From Dictyobacter vulcani (lineage in GTDB: Bacteria; Chloroflexota; Ktedonobacteria; Ktedonobacterales; Ktedonobacteraceae), in contig NZ_BKZW01000001.1 in the NCBI RefSeq assembly GCF_008974265.1, positions 4,181,504 to 4,245,503 on the forward strand: a stretch of DNA of 64,000 nucleotides. The letters run 5' to 3'. Under the pieces are notes generated by a model. It searched no databases. It saw only the letters and a program-made list of their open reading frames with translations, and was not told the origin of the DNA. Shown piece by piece: positions 29,145-39,028 of this stretch. The position numbers were made by a program, and so were the translations under genes. Numbering within the stretch: the stretch's first letter is position 1; each line of letters starts with the position of its first letter.

Positions 29145-29360
29145 ATGACTCAGCAAGATATTAAAACCAGGTGTGCACATTTACGCAGGTTACGTGATCG
29201 TATGAATGAAGAAATTCAACTGCTACAAACAACGTTGCGCGAAACAGAAGCCAGAGGTTTTGATAATCCGATCCAAACAGTTGATGTGCTCAAAAGTCTG
29301 CAACATGTCTGTAATAAAGTAGACCTGGAACTGGAAAAGTGTCCTGCAGATGATGTATAA
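29145..29360 (+). CDS. Small coiled-coil hypothetical protein
   Basis: 71 residues, almost wholly helical: CAHLRRLRDRMNEEIQLLQT then a second helix VLKSLQHVCNKVDLELEKC, separated by FDNPIQTVD. It probably forms a helical hairpin. GCAGGAACA precedes the ATG. It is comparable in size to helical-hairpin proteins but has no WXG motif. No family is recognised. A strong hairpin follows at 29425. Confidence 0.6.
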   Translation: MTQQDIKTRCAHLRRLRDRMNEEIQLLQTTLRETEARGFDNPIQTVDVLKSLQHVCNKVDLELEKCPADDV

Positions 29361-29424
29361 ATACTATTTGCAGTATATGCACAGAAGTATTTCATCACAC
29401 TTGCTCTTCTAGTGACATCCAATC

Positions 29425-29482
29425 TGAAACAGAGCGGACAACGCACCTGCAATGGCCAGGTTACGTTGTCCGCTCTGTTTCA
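29425..29482. terminator. Hairpin terminator
   Basis: Perfect 19-base arms (29425-29443 and 29464-29482) with a 20-base loop that itself has a short ACCTG/CAGGT pair. It lies 64 bases after the small coiled-coil gene. Confidence 0.75.
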
Positions 29483-29743
29483 ATTCAGGATTAAAGATGC
29501 AGACACCAAAGCCAAAGAGGAACATTAAAAACCCCTGTCTAGTGGTCTAGATGTATTGACATATAACACGAAAAAAGGTACATTTTATACAGATAGGTTT
29601 CCGAAGTATACAACGTACATCATCGTCTGGATATCTTATCTTTTTTCTGGCCGTTGATGCACGCGGAATTTCGCATAAATAGTGCAGATAAGGCAAGGCG
29701 CCTATCTTTGCTATTATCTGGGCATATCAAGGAGGAATGCCTT

Positions 29744-29932
29744 ATGAAACTTTTTCGGAAGGCCCCGGTTTTTTATTGTAGTGCGCGAGCTTGTGCTCGC
29801 CAGTCTCGTGATGGCCGTGGCTATGCTAACAAGGATGTGAGCAATGTGCATGCCACCTCTTCTTTTCCCCGTAAATATTTATTCCCAATCAAGGTGTCAC
29901 CATTGGTGCGCCCCTACAACCAGCCACATTGA
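29744..29932 (+). pseudogene. Short ORF resembling a broken secreted-protein start
   Basis: A good AAGGAGG site precedes ATG 29744, which opens MKLFRKAPVF. A one-base change would continue into a hydrophobic stretch (VRELVLASLVMAVAMLT) like a signal peptide, but that frame soon meets a stop. The open frame runs 62 codons without hydrophobic character. It may be a decayed copy of a secreted protein gene; the following gene at 29992 has the same layout. The rest of 29483-29991 holds nothing else recognised. Confidence 0.3.
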
Positions 29933-29991
29933 ACCTCAGAGCCGCATAGACATTTATAAAACTCAAGTTTTATCTAGAAGAGGAGATTTTT

Positions 29992-30536
29992 ATGTTTGCG
30001 AACAAGAGGTGCCTCATGCCTGCAGATCGGCAGAAATACATGCAGTTCGTTGCTCGTCGCATTGCGTTACTGACTATGTTCGCGTCTATACCGCCAACGG
30101 CTCCTCTGGTGGCGGCTCTGGAGCTCCCGTTGGTCACACTATCTGGCTCCATACCACCAATAATTACAATTATGTGAGCGCACGAACTGACCAGGCCAAT
30201 ACGCCCCTGCAGGCAAGCGTGACCCAGGTACAGGCATGGGAGGAGTTCGACGTGGTTGATGCTGGCAATGGACTCATCGCTTTGAGGTCGCATGCCAATA
30301 ACAACTATGTAAGCGCCCGCAAAGATCAAACTAATTCGCCGCTGGAGGCAGTTGCTACCCAGGTGCAGGCATGGGAAGAATTCGTATGGCTCCCACAGAG
30401 CAATGGGACGGTCGCGTTGCAAGCCGTGGCCAATAACAACTATGTGAGCGCTCGCACTGACCAGGCCAATACACCCCTGGATGCCAACGTGACCCAGATC
30501 CAGGGCTGGGAGCAATTCACGTGGGGAACGGTCTAG
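29992..30536 (+). CDS. Secreted beta-trefoil protein, fascin-like (frameshifted)
   Basis: About 181 residues. GAGGAG precedes ATG 29992. A basic start and hydrophobic stretch (RRIALLTMFASIPPTA) suggest a signal peptide. One missing base near 30104 then leads into SSGGGSGAPVGHTIWLHTT. Three near-identical units of about 45-50 residues follow, each with NNYVSARxDQxNxPL then VTQxQxWEEF. Three repeats of this type make one beta-trefoil of the fascin/actin-crosslinking superfamily. In bacteria such folds bind glycans or other surface ligands. The repeats are unusually alike, suggesting recent internal duplication or homogenisation. Function unknown; extracellular binding is inferred. Confidence 0.7.
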
Positions 30537-30685
30537 AGGAGTAGGTGTATAGCATACTGGTAGTTATATACTTATGAAGAAATAAATGTGCCACATGAGG
30601 TTTGTCGAGCAGCAGATCTATATTGATTTGTATGTTATACTCTGGTTGTTGTGATGTAGATTGTGGATGTCAAGGAGGTACACCT

Positions 30686-30920
30686 GTGGCGCTTAACCCT
30701 CGGCAAGATGATGAATATACATCGATGCATGGCTATTCCTATTAACGAACGAGGCTTTCGGCAACTCAATAAGGCTGAGATCCCGTATGTATTGTACTGG
30801 AAAGAGTAAAAGCATCTTCTATCAGATATTAAAGTTGAACGTGTACTTCCTATTGTCTGTCCGCAAACAAAAAAAATCGGTACTGACGACATTGCAGTAG
30901 TCGATCTTTTTCAGTATTGA
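30686..30920 (+). pseudogene. Degraded small ORF
   Basis: AAGGAGG lies 7 bases before GTG 30686, opening VALNPRQDDEYTSMHGYS. A frame change and then an in-frame TAA (after EIPYVLYWKE) interrupt it. The same frame continues with KHLLSDIKVERVLPIVCP, then TDDIAVVDLF to a stop at 30918-30920. Good ribosome site and protein-like continuation suggest a decayed gene of about 78 codons. No family is recognised. Confidence 0.35.
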
Positions 30921-31217
30921 TAGGTTGAGTGGATTTAGGGCCCTGTAAAACACCGACCTTGCGCTGTTAGTTCACTCTTTTGTACGCAGTAGGGAAGCAT
31001 TCCCGTCACATTTTGCCGTTGGGCACCGAATTTCCAGACACTTTGTCACAGTGATCTGCACACTGCTATCATAACAGCATTAGGAATGATCGGTTGCTGC
31101 TCCTATCTCTGGATGTTTACTTTGATGTTTCGTCAGCAGCTGAATCACATTGTCTGTCACCGTTGCAGCTAAGCTGGCATCAATGGAGGTTGCAAGATGT
31201 GTTGCTACCAAAGTAGC
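30921..31217. other. Decayed intergenic stretch
   Basis: No intact gene. On the minus strand, about 31090-31215 reads ATHLATSIDASLAATVTDNV then IQLLTKHQSKHPEIG to a stop, with no start, just beyond the truncated secreted-protein gene. It looks like a leftover 3' coding piece, perhaps joined there by a deletion. Confidence 0.3.
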
Positions 31218-31810
31218 TTATACACAGAATGCATTTGATGCACACTGGCTGTAGCTGCTGTCGAAGCAGATATCTTCGTTAGCCTGAGTAAAGACAAAGA
31301 AGATGTTTGTCAGACTGGATGACCAGCCATTAGCACTCTTTGCACGGTTAACTTCGTTCTGAATGTCGCTATCCAGCAAAGGACTCTCAGGATAACCGGC
31401 GGTGTCGGTCCAGGTGCCAGCTAAACGGCTGTTGGATGGAATACGGCCGCTGGAATCTTTGTACTGGGTGTTGTTCTTGTAGAGACCAGAACCGCCAACA
31501 TCACCAAAATAACGCTGAATCAGACTGTGGTACGTTGACGATACACTGTGGTTGGGCTCCCAGAAAATAGCGTAGACATTGGTGGTACCACCCTGTACCG
31601 AGCCTCCATAGTAGCCCATGTTGCTGGCCATTGGCCTGACTGTGGATGCAACTGAGACACCAGAAGATTTTACGATCTGGGGAAAGTAATGGACTTTTTG
31701 CTGTTGCGAAGATACATTGGAACTGGCGGCAAAGGCACTTGTTGTTGCAAGAGTGCAAATGCCAGAAGCAGGAGTGGCAGGAAAAGGGTTGGTGTAAACC
31801 GTCTTTTCAA
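31218..31810 (-). pseudogene. Secreted EXORDIUM/PHI-1-like protein, truncated and frameshifted
   Basis: An AAGGAGG site precedes TTG 31810, giving a clear signal peptide (MKRRFTPTLFLPLLLLAFAL) once one missing base near 31744 is allowed, then ATTSAFAASS. The mature part reads GYYGGSVQGGTTNVYAIFWE, then YFGDVGGSGLYKNNTQY and NIFFVFTQANEDICF. It resembles phosphate-induced/EXORDIUM-like proteins, which occur in soil bacteria. The product stops after about 197 residues at CASNAFCV; family members continue well past this point with His/Glu motifs, so the C-terminal third appears lost. The protein is probably non-functional. Confidence 0.6.
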
Positions 31811-32434
31811 AATAAGCCTCCTTAGTACATCGAGGGGACAGCATATTGCTAGCGAGAGCCTTGCGCCCTTATTGACTCTTTAGCCCTCAGCTATTATCCA
31901 TATATTACATTTCCTTTATGTACTTTTAATTAGCTGTTAATTTATTAATTACCTCTTAATAAAAAAGTTTAGTATAAGAATAAACGCTCTTCCGAGCTAC
32001 ACTTTTAGTGTTGTTTGTGTATTTCTTATGTAAGAATCTTTATTTCTTATGTAAGACTTTGTAAGACAGCATAAGAAGAGAAACGCTGTCAGCAGCTTTT
32101 TTTAGTCTGATTCATTGTTTTGTGCTTTTATGGATCGATAAGACATGCTATAAATGAACTGGATCTGGAAAATGTGAAAGCGCAGAGATACTCTGGACAC
32201 ATTGGATGTTGAGTGGAATGCTTTTGTGCGTACGCGTTAATATGAAGATCAATTTACCCTGGTATGATGCCGTGATGACATTGAGAGATTGTGTTTTTTG
32301 GCTGTGATTGTGGTGTGATTATTACAGGTTATGCTTCTGATGCTATCGAAGAGGTGAAGCATGGCTTTAACAACGATTCTCTCCTCAAAGCCATGCTTGC
32401 TTCGTAGAGCCAGAACTGGAAAGGAAGCAAGAGT
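31811..32434. other. AT-rich intergenic stretch with leader hairpin
   Basis: No credible gene. A hairpin with perfect 12-base arms (32357-32368 and 32387-32398) lies 37 bases before the start of the oxidoreductase gene. It may act as an attenuator or protect the transcript. The rest is AT-rich, with short direct repeats such as TTTCTTATGTAAGA around 32022-32053. Confidence 0.5.
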
Positions 32435-35400
32435 ATGGAACGTCAATGGATCATGATTGATGGCAATGAGGCGGTCGCAAAGGTTGCCCATGCCTTAAGT
32501 GAAGTCATTGCTATTTATCCGATCACTCCATCAACGCCGATGGGTGAGTTTGCCGATACCTGGTCGGCGAGTGGGCAGCCAAATCTCTGGGGAACTATCC
32601 CGCTGGTTGTGGAGATGCAGTCAGAGGGCGGTGCAGCGGGAACACTGCATGGCACACTCCAGACGGGCGCGCTGGCGACCACATTTACTGCCTCTCAGGG
32701 CCTGTTGCTGATGATCCCGAATATGTATAAGATTGCTGGTGAATTGACTCCTGTCGTTTTTCACGTGGCAGCTCGTTCTCTGGCGGCACAGGGCCTCTCT
32801 ATCTTTGGCGATCACTCGGATGTGATGGCTGTGCGCTCGACCGGCTTTGCACTCCTTGCTTCCAATTCTGTACAGGAGGCGCAGGATCTGGCTCTGATTG
32901 CTCATGCCTCTACACTGCAAGCGCGCATTCCTTTTCTGCATTTCTTTGATGGCTTTCGCACCTCGCATGAGATCGATAAAATCGAACCATTGACGCATGA
33001 AGATATACGGGCCCTCATAGATGATTCGCTGGTACAGGCCCACCGCCAGCGAGCCCTTTCACCAGAGCATCCCTGTATTCGTGGCACTGCACAGAATCCA
33101 GATACATACTTCCAGGCACGTGAGAGCGTCAATAGCTTCTATCAGGTATGCCCGGCGATTGTGCAGCAGGCAATGGATACCTTTGCGGCTCAGACTGGTC
33201 GCCCATATCATCTATTTGACTATGCCGGGGCCGCGGATGCAGAGCGCGTTATTGTGATGATGGGATCGGGGGCCGAAACAGCGCAGGCAACAGTAGATTA
33301 TTTGAGTGCCCAGGGTGAGAAGGTTGGTGTCCTCAATGTACACCTGTTCAGACCATTCTCAGTTCACCATTTTCTGCAAGCGTTGCCAGCCACGGTCAAG
33401 ACCATCGCTGTCCTGGACCGCACGAAAGAACCGGGGAGCGCAGGCGAGCCGCTATATCTTGATATCGTAGCAGCTTTGCAGGAAGATTGGGGAAGAGCAA
33501 GCCTGCCTCGTGTTATTGGTGGGCGTTATGGACTCTCGTCCAAGGAGTTCACGCCTGCGATGGTCAAGGGCATCTATGATGAAATGCTGCGTGAGGAGCC
33601 CCGGAAGCATTTTATCATTGGCATTCATGATGATGTTACCTCGACGAGCCTGGACTATGATCCTGCCTTTGTGCTTGCAGAGACAGGCCTGGTGCAGTGT
33701 CTCTTCTGGGGACTGGGTTCTGATGGTACTGTGGGTGCGAATAAGAACTCGATCAAAATCATTGGCGAGGAGACGCCCAACTTTGCTCAGGGCTACTTTG
33801 TCTATGATTCAAAGAAGTCAGGCTCAGTTACTATCTCACATCTGCGTTTTGGCTCACATCCGTTCTCGGCTCCTTATCTGATTGGTGCAGGGCAAGCGGA
33901 CTTTGTTGCCTGCCATCAGTTTGCTTTTTCTTGAGCGCTTTGATGTCTTGAAATATAGCAAGCCAGGTGGCGTTTTCCTGCTTGATAGTATGTACGATGT
34001 TGGGGAGGTGTGGAACTTCCTGCCACAAGAGGTGCAGCACGCCTTACGCGACAAGCATATTCGCTTCTATGTGATAGATGCGCACAAGGTTGCCGCCAGT
34101 GTGGGAATGGGTGGACGCATCAATACTATTATGCAAACCTGCTTCTTTGCGATCAGTGGCATTTTATCGCGAGAGCAGTCGATAGAACAGATCAAGCGCA
34201 GCATTCAGAAGACCTATGGCAAGCGCGGAGAAGCTGTGGTGCAAAAAAACTACCAGGCTGTAGACGAGACGCTGGCCCATCTGCACGAAGTACTTATTCC
34301 TGATGAAGAGGGGGTTCAGTCAGTAGCTCTGATAGGAACCGCGGTGGCGGGAGTGCAAGCGCAACGCAAGCCGGCTGTGGTTCTGCCCATGTTCACCAGG
34401 CGGCCACCAGTACCAGCCGAAGCTCCTGATTTTGTGCGCAGCGTACTTGGACCGATGATTGCAGGTGAGGGGGATAGCCTGCCTGTGAGTGCACTTCCCT
34501 GTGATGGGACCTATCCTGTTGGGACTGCCTGTTGGGAGAAGCGCAACATCGCGTTAGAGATTCCTGCCTGGGATCCTGATCTGTGTATCCAATGTGGCAA
34601 ATGCGTGATGGTCTGTCCCCATGCTGTGATCCGCATGAAAGTGTATGATCCCCAACTTCTCGCAGATGCGCCCGAGACATTTCAATCCGCAGAGGCTCGC
34701 TTTAAAGAGTTTCCGACCATGAAATATACGTTACAGGTGGCGCCTGAAGATTGCACGGGGTGTGGTTTGTGCGTCGAGGCCTGTCCGGTGAAAGATAAGA
34801 GTCAGGTGGGGCATAAGGCGATCAATATGGTCGCGCAACCTCCACTGCGTGAGCGTGAAAAAGCCAACTGGGCATACTTCCTCAAACTTCCAGAGGTGGA
34901 TGCCACCGATTTGAATGTCGCTGCGATCAAGAATTCACAACTATTGCAGCCGCTCTTCGAGTTTTCTGGTGCCTGCTCAGGATGTGGTGAGACGCCCTAT
35001 ATCAAGCTTGTCACTCAGCTCTTTGGTGACCATATGATAGTTGCTAACGCCACGGGTTGCTCCTCGATCTATGGTGGCAATCTACCGACAACGCCATGGA
35101 CGGCCAATAGCGAGGGCCATGGTCCTGCCTGGTCGAACTCGCTCTTTGAAGATAATGCGGAGTTTGGGCTGGGATGCGTCTGGCACTGGATAAACAGAGA
35201 GAATATGCCGCTGAACTTTTGCTTCAGCATGAAGAGCGTGTCGGTAAGGAACTGGTGCAGGATCTGCTGCACGCTGACCAGTCAAATCAGATGGGTATTC
35301 ATGCGCAGCGCGAACGGCTGGCCATCCTCAGACAACGTTTGCAGCAAAATGGATCGGCTCCAGCAGCGAATGCGCAGGGTATACAGCAATTGCTGAGTCT

Positions 35401-36063
35401 GGCGGATAGCTTGATCCGCAAAAGTGTCTGGATCATTGGTGGTGATGGCTGGGCATATGACATTGGCTATGGTGGTCTGGATCATATCCTGGCATCCGGG
35501 CGCAACGTGAACATCCTGGTTCTGGATACCGAAGTCTATTCCAATACTGGTGGTCAGGCATCAAAGTCAACGCCCAGAGGCGCTCTGGCCAAATTCGCGG
35601 CCCAGGGTAAGGCAACCCGAAGAAAGATCTGGGTATGCTCGCTATGGCCTATGGACACGTGTATGTGGCACGGATTGCTATGGGGGCCAATGATCAGCAG
35701 ACGCTGCGAGCCATCCTGGAAGCCGAAGCATACGACGGTCCATCACTGATTATCGCTTATAGTCATTGTATCGCGCATGGTATCGATATGCGCAAAGGCC
35801 TGGAGCAACAAAAACTTGCAGTGCAGACCGGCTACTGGCCACTCTATCGCTACAATCCAGCCTTGCTTGCTGAAGGGAAGAATCCGCTCCTGATGGACTC
35901 GAAAGAGCCGACGCTGCCGCTTGAGCGCTACATCTATAATGAGGCGCGTTATCGGATGCTGCTCCAGAGCAACGAGGAACGGGCTGGACAACTGTTACAG
36001 CTAGCACAAAAAGATGTGCAAGAAAGTTGGAGCCGCTATCGACAGATGGAAACAGAGTCGTAG
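32435..36063 (+). CDS. nifJ: Pyruvate:ferredoxin (flavodoxin) oxidoreductase (three frameshifts)
   Basis: About 1,209 residues as one chain, the usual length of homodimeric PFOR, which oxidises pyruvate with CoA to acetyl-CoA, CO2 and reduced ferredoxin. The pyruvate/TPP domain starts YPITPSTPMGEFADTW. The two-cluster ferredoxin domain has CIQCGKCVMVCPHAV and CTGCGLCVEACPVK. The C-terminal TPP domain has CSGCGETPYIKL, NATGCSSIYGG, GDGWAYDIGYGG and EVYSNTGGQ. Three frame changes lie at 33925-33929 (T run, one extra base), 35171-35173 (GGG) and 35616-35618 (CCC), the last two missing one base. AAGGAAG precedes ATG 32435. The next gene is a common genomic partner. Confidence 0.93.
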
Positions 36064-36093
36064 GATTTTCGTATCGAGAAGAGAGGAACGGAT

Positions 36094-37104
36094 ATGACAC
36101 AGCCTGATTTGCACACAACGTATCTGGGTCTGAGCCTGAAAAATCCCCTGGTTGCTTCGGCATCGCCATTGTCAAAGCATGTTGATATCGCAAAGCGACT
36201 GGAAGATGCTGGTGCGGCCGCCATTGTGATGTATTCATTATTTGAAGAACAAATCACCCATGAGAGCTATGAGTTGGATCATTACCTTAGCCATGGCACC
36301 AATACTTATGCCGAAGCTCTGAGCTATTTTCCTGATCTCACTCATTATAACAAAGGACCAGATGCCTACCTGGAGCATCTGGCACGGGTGAAAGCGGCAG
36401 TGGATATACCGGTGATCGGGAGCCTGAATGGCATATCCACGGGCGGCTGGCTTGAGTATGCACGCAAGATTGAGCAGGCTGGCGCGGATGCCCTGGAGCT
36501 CAATATCTATTACATGCCAACGCATCTTACTGTCACCAGTGCGCAATTAGAAGAGACATATATCCAGCTCGTCAGAGATGTGCGCTCCATCGTCTGGTTG
36601 CCACTGGCGGTCAAGTTGAGTCCATATTTCACGGCATTGCCAAACTTTGCCATGCGGCTCGTCGATGCGGGTGCGGATGCCCTGGTCCTGTTTAATCGCT
36701 TCTACCAGCCCGACCTGGATCTGGAAAAGCTTGAAGTTGTGCCTGGTCTGGAATTGAGTACATCCAGTGAACTCCGTGTGCCGTTGCGCTGGATCGCCCT
36801 GCTCTATGGACGTATCCAGGCCGATGTTGCCCTTACCAGTGGAATCCACACGGCACAGGATGTACTTAAGGCGATGATGGCCGGGGCGAATGTTGCCATG
36901 CTTGCATCGGAGCTACTTGCGCATGGTATCGACCGGTTGCCTCAGATCCTGGCCGATATGTATGCGTGGATGGAAGAGCACGAATATGCATCGATCCAGC
37001 AAATGCGAGGAAGCATGAGCCAGCGCGGTGTTGTAGAGCCAGGAGCGTTTGAGCGCGCGAATTATATGAAAGTGCTCAATTCGTTTGAAGAAAGGCCAAT
37101 CTAA
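36094..37104 (+). CDS. Dihydroorotate dehydrogenase-like FMN protein
   Basis: 336 residues, a TIM-barrel of the PyrD/PreA type: TTYLGLSLKNPLVASASPLS, PVIGSLNGIS, AGADALELNIYYMP, LAVKLSPYF and LTSGIHTAQDVLKAMMAGAN. FMN-binding positions fit the family, but these DHOD-like proteins next to nifJ differ from true PyrD and their reaction is not settled. The gene follows nifJ by 30 bases with its own AGAGGAACG site. It is probably co-transcribed and electron-transfer related (inference). A very strong hairpin ends the unit at 37119-37172. Confidence 0.85.
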   Translation: MTQPDLHTTYLGLSLKNPLVASASPLSKHVDIAKRLEDAGAAAIVMYSLFEEQITHESYELDHYLSHGTNTYAEALSYFPDLTHYNKGPDAYLEHLARVKAAVDIPVIGSLNGISTGGWLEYARKIEQAGADALELNIYYMPTHLTVTSAQLEETYIQLVRDVRSIVWLPLAVKLSPYFTALPNFAMRLVDAGADALVLFNRFYQPDLDLEKLEVVPGLELSTSSELRVPLRWIALLYGRIQADVALTSGIHTAQDVLKAMMAGANVAMLASELLAHGIDRLPQILADMYAWMEEHEYASIQQMRGSMSQRGVVEPGAFERANYMKVLNSFEERPI

Positions 37105-37118
37105 TCAGAGTAGCAGTA

Positions 37119-37172
37119 ATAGCAAACATTGGCGCCCATGTGCCAAGCATCATGGGCGCCAATGTTTGCTAT
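37119..37172. terminator. Strong bidirectional hairpin terminator
   Basis: Perfect 22-base arms (37119-37140 and 37151-37172) with a 10-base loop between the convergent DHOD-like and secreted-protein genes. Confidence 0.9.
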
Positions 37173-37191
37173 CAGTGAGCGAACGTTTAGC

Positions 37192-37782
37192 CTAAAAGGG
37201 TACTATCTCGGTGGTGAAGAAATCGCTATTGGGATTTGCCTGGTTATTGAGCACCACAAACGCACCTGAACTGCCAGGTTGCGTCAATTCTCGGATGGTT
37301 TTTGTTCCTCTTCCGTGAGAATCCGTGGTGATAGTGCCGTCATACACTGCACAATCTGATCCATTCGGTGTCTGAATCAGTCTGATATTGTAGGTAGCGT
37401 TAGGAGTGGCTTTTTTAAGCACTATTGTCGCAATTAGTCGCCCTGAGTGGGTTTTGTGGATGATTGAAAAGCCATGATCCAGGGTATCTATGGGCGGGGG
37501 AGGCACGATTTGGCCTGAACAGTCTCGATTAGCTCTGCTATTTAGCACCTTATTGTCATTATCCTCGTCATCTTCGGGATCCCACCAACGCGACCCCTTC
37601 TGGATCCCTCTGTGGTTGGGAGAAACCGCTCCTGTAAATCCGGTGTTGGACCTGGATGCTACAGATGCTGCTCCTGCAAATCCGGTGTTGAGTCCTAATC
37701 CTACGGTTGTGGCCCATACAACTATAGCCATGATCAACGCAGCTAGAGTCTGAGCATGTTTTGCTCTGAGGAATCTTTTCAT
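37192..37782 (-). CDS. Secreted hypothetical protein
   Basis: 196 residues from ATG 37782, with AAGGAGA 8 bases upstream. It has a clear signal peptide (MKRFLRAKHAQTLAALIMA, cleavage probably near GFAGA-AS). A short duplication follows (NTGFAGAAS then NTGFTGAVS, also visible as a DNA repeat of AAATCCGGTGTTG). Then comes an acidic linker DPEDDEDNDN and a C-terminal beta-rich domain (GRLIATIVLKKATPNATYNI; GAFVVLNNQANPNSDFF). The last part resembles small extracellular sandwich domains. No family is recognised with confidence. Confidence 0.75.
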   Translation of the reverse strand: MKRFLRAKHAQTLAALIMAIVVWATTVGLGLNTGFAGAASVASRSNTGFTGAVSPNHRGIQKGSRWWDPEDDEDNDNKVLNSRANRDCSGQIVPPPPIDTLDHGFSIIHKTHSGRLIATIVLKKATPNATYNIRLIQTPNGSDCAVYDGTITTDSHGRGTKTIRELTQPGSSGAFVVLNNQANPNSDFFTTEIVPF

Positions 37783-38014
37783 CGATATTTCTCCTTGATT
37801 GCTGTTGTTATCCATATATACTGACGAGTACTATTGTTCAATCTCCATATTAAGTATAATTTTCATGAAAAATTATATTATCAAATGTATTTTTACTGAA
37901 TGCATCTCTTAGTTTTTTACACATAGCCATCTTGTCCATTCTCAGTCCGTGTCTGAAAATCACTTCCATGAGGTACTTCGTCAACAGATTTTCGCACCTA
38001 CGGCGCTCAAAAAT

Positions 38015-38073
38015 TTTTATGCTGTGGTGGAAATGAGTGTGCGACGCACACTCATTTCCACCACAGCATAAAA
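38015..38073. repeat. 59-base near-perfect palindrome
   Basis: Two perfect 29-base arms (38015-38043 and 38045-38073) flank a single central base. Such a loopless cruciform is unusual and longer than a normal terminator needs. A small GGGCAC/GTGCCC hairpin follows at 38081-38096. No credible gene lies in 37783-38333; frames there read across the palindrome. Confidence 0.85.
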
Positions 38074-38162
38074 GAAGTCTGGGCACTTGAGTGCCCGCGT
38101 GCGGCTGATTGCGACGTTCCCGATCAGCGTGAATCTCAGATACGCTCTAATAAGTTACAAAA

Positions 38163-38230
38163 AGCGCAACGTCTCAAAACCAGAAGACATGCCGGTTGAG
38201 ACGCTGCGCTATAGATGCTGGTGGAGAGAT
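38163..38230 (+). repeat. Structured repeat element, copy 1
   Basis: A 15-base stem (38163-38177 pairing with 38196-38210, one mismatch) built on GTCTCAA/TTGAGAC. It is followed by ATGCTGGTGGAGAGAT at 38215-38230. The same stem core and the same 16-base tail recur at 60383-60452. Loop sequences differ while pairing is kept, suggesting a selected structure or a mobile element end. Confidence 0.65.
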
Positions 38231-38333
38231 CTAATAGTGTCATTTTATAAGTGTTTTTCCCTCTTTTCTTTTTCCGTTGTAATACGCTATAATGATGAGG
38301 CTATTTTATAGTTATGGAAGAAAGAAAATAAAA

Positions 38334-38645
38334 ATGTATAATAATCCCAACCAATCACATGAACAAAATTCAATGCCACCCAACAATCAACCGTTCTTCC
38401 CGCCACCAGTAGCACCAGGATATTATCCTCAATCAGGGCCAGTGCCACCGGTCTTTGGCTATCCACCTCTACAAAATAAAAACACCAAGACCTATGCCGT
38501 CACCTCCCTGATCCTGTTTTGCGTTGGTGGAGGTTTGCACATATTGGGGTTGATCCCCTATCTCGGCATTTTCTTTGGTTGTATCGGGTTGCTGTGTGAT
38601 ATCGTTGCCATCGTGTTTTTGATCCTGGTTGTCATCAGTTTGTAA
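38334..38645 (+). CDS. Small Pro-rich membrane protein
   Basis: 103 residues from ATG 38334. Residues 1-50 are Asn/Pro/Gln-rich and disordered (QPFFPPPVAPGYYPQSGP). Two membrane helices follow (TSLILFCVGGGLHILGLIPY and GCIGLLCDIVAIVFLILVVI). A TATAAT at 38288-38293 may be its -10; the ribosome site is weak (GAAGAAAG). An upstream ATG would add an unlikely leader. This design is common among small actinobacterial and Chloroflexota membrane proteins of unknown role. Confidence 0.65.
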   Translation: MYNNPNQSHEQNSMPPNNQPFFPPPVAPGYYPQSGPVPPVFGYPPLQNKNTKTYAVTSLILFCVGGGLHILGLIPYLGIFFGCIGLLCDIVAIVFLILVVISL

Positions 38646-38664
38646 TCAGTGCTTCCTGCCAACA

Positions 38665-38700
38665 GAAAAAAGGCGCTGTAGTTTGATGGCGTCTTTTTTC
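38665..38700 (+). terminator. Rho-independent terminator
   Basis: GAAAAAAGGCGC (38665-38676) pairs with GCGTCTTTTTTC (38689-38700), giving a stem followed by six T, 20 bases after the small membrane protein gene. From here to 39028 nothing else is recognised. Confidence 0.8.
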
Positions 38701-39028
38701 TCTCCGTCCGATCTTGCCGATCTTGCTAATCTCCTGTATATGTTCCTGTATCCCATACTCTTCACTTTGTATGATTGATGTTTGACAGCACCGTTGATAG
38801 CAATCGTTTATACATTGTTTATATCTCCTCTGGTGGCGTTTATGCCCTATTTATGGGGAAGAGGCTATAGTATAAGCGTGAACATTGAGTCTGGTATTAA
38901 ATCTGTGCTAGATAAGCCATTATTGTTCCATGCTCTATCTGTACAGCAGTAATAATGTGTATTGGTACGTACGAAGGTGTATGAGAAGACCATCTTAGAA
39001 AGGGGGTCGGTATTTACCGCTCTCTATT

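Noticed and set aside
33882..36063. Split pyruvate oxidoreductase with separate subunits
   Set aside because: Frames overlap without starts, and the joined chain matches single-chain PFOR; the breaks fit single-base errors.
37850..38086. Minus-strand 78-codon ORF
   Set aside because: It runs into the 59-base palindrome, has no ribosome site and no protein-like pattern.
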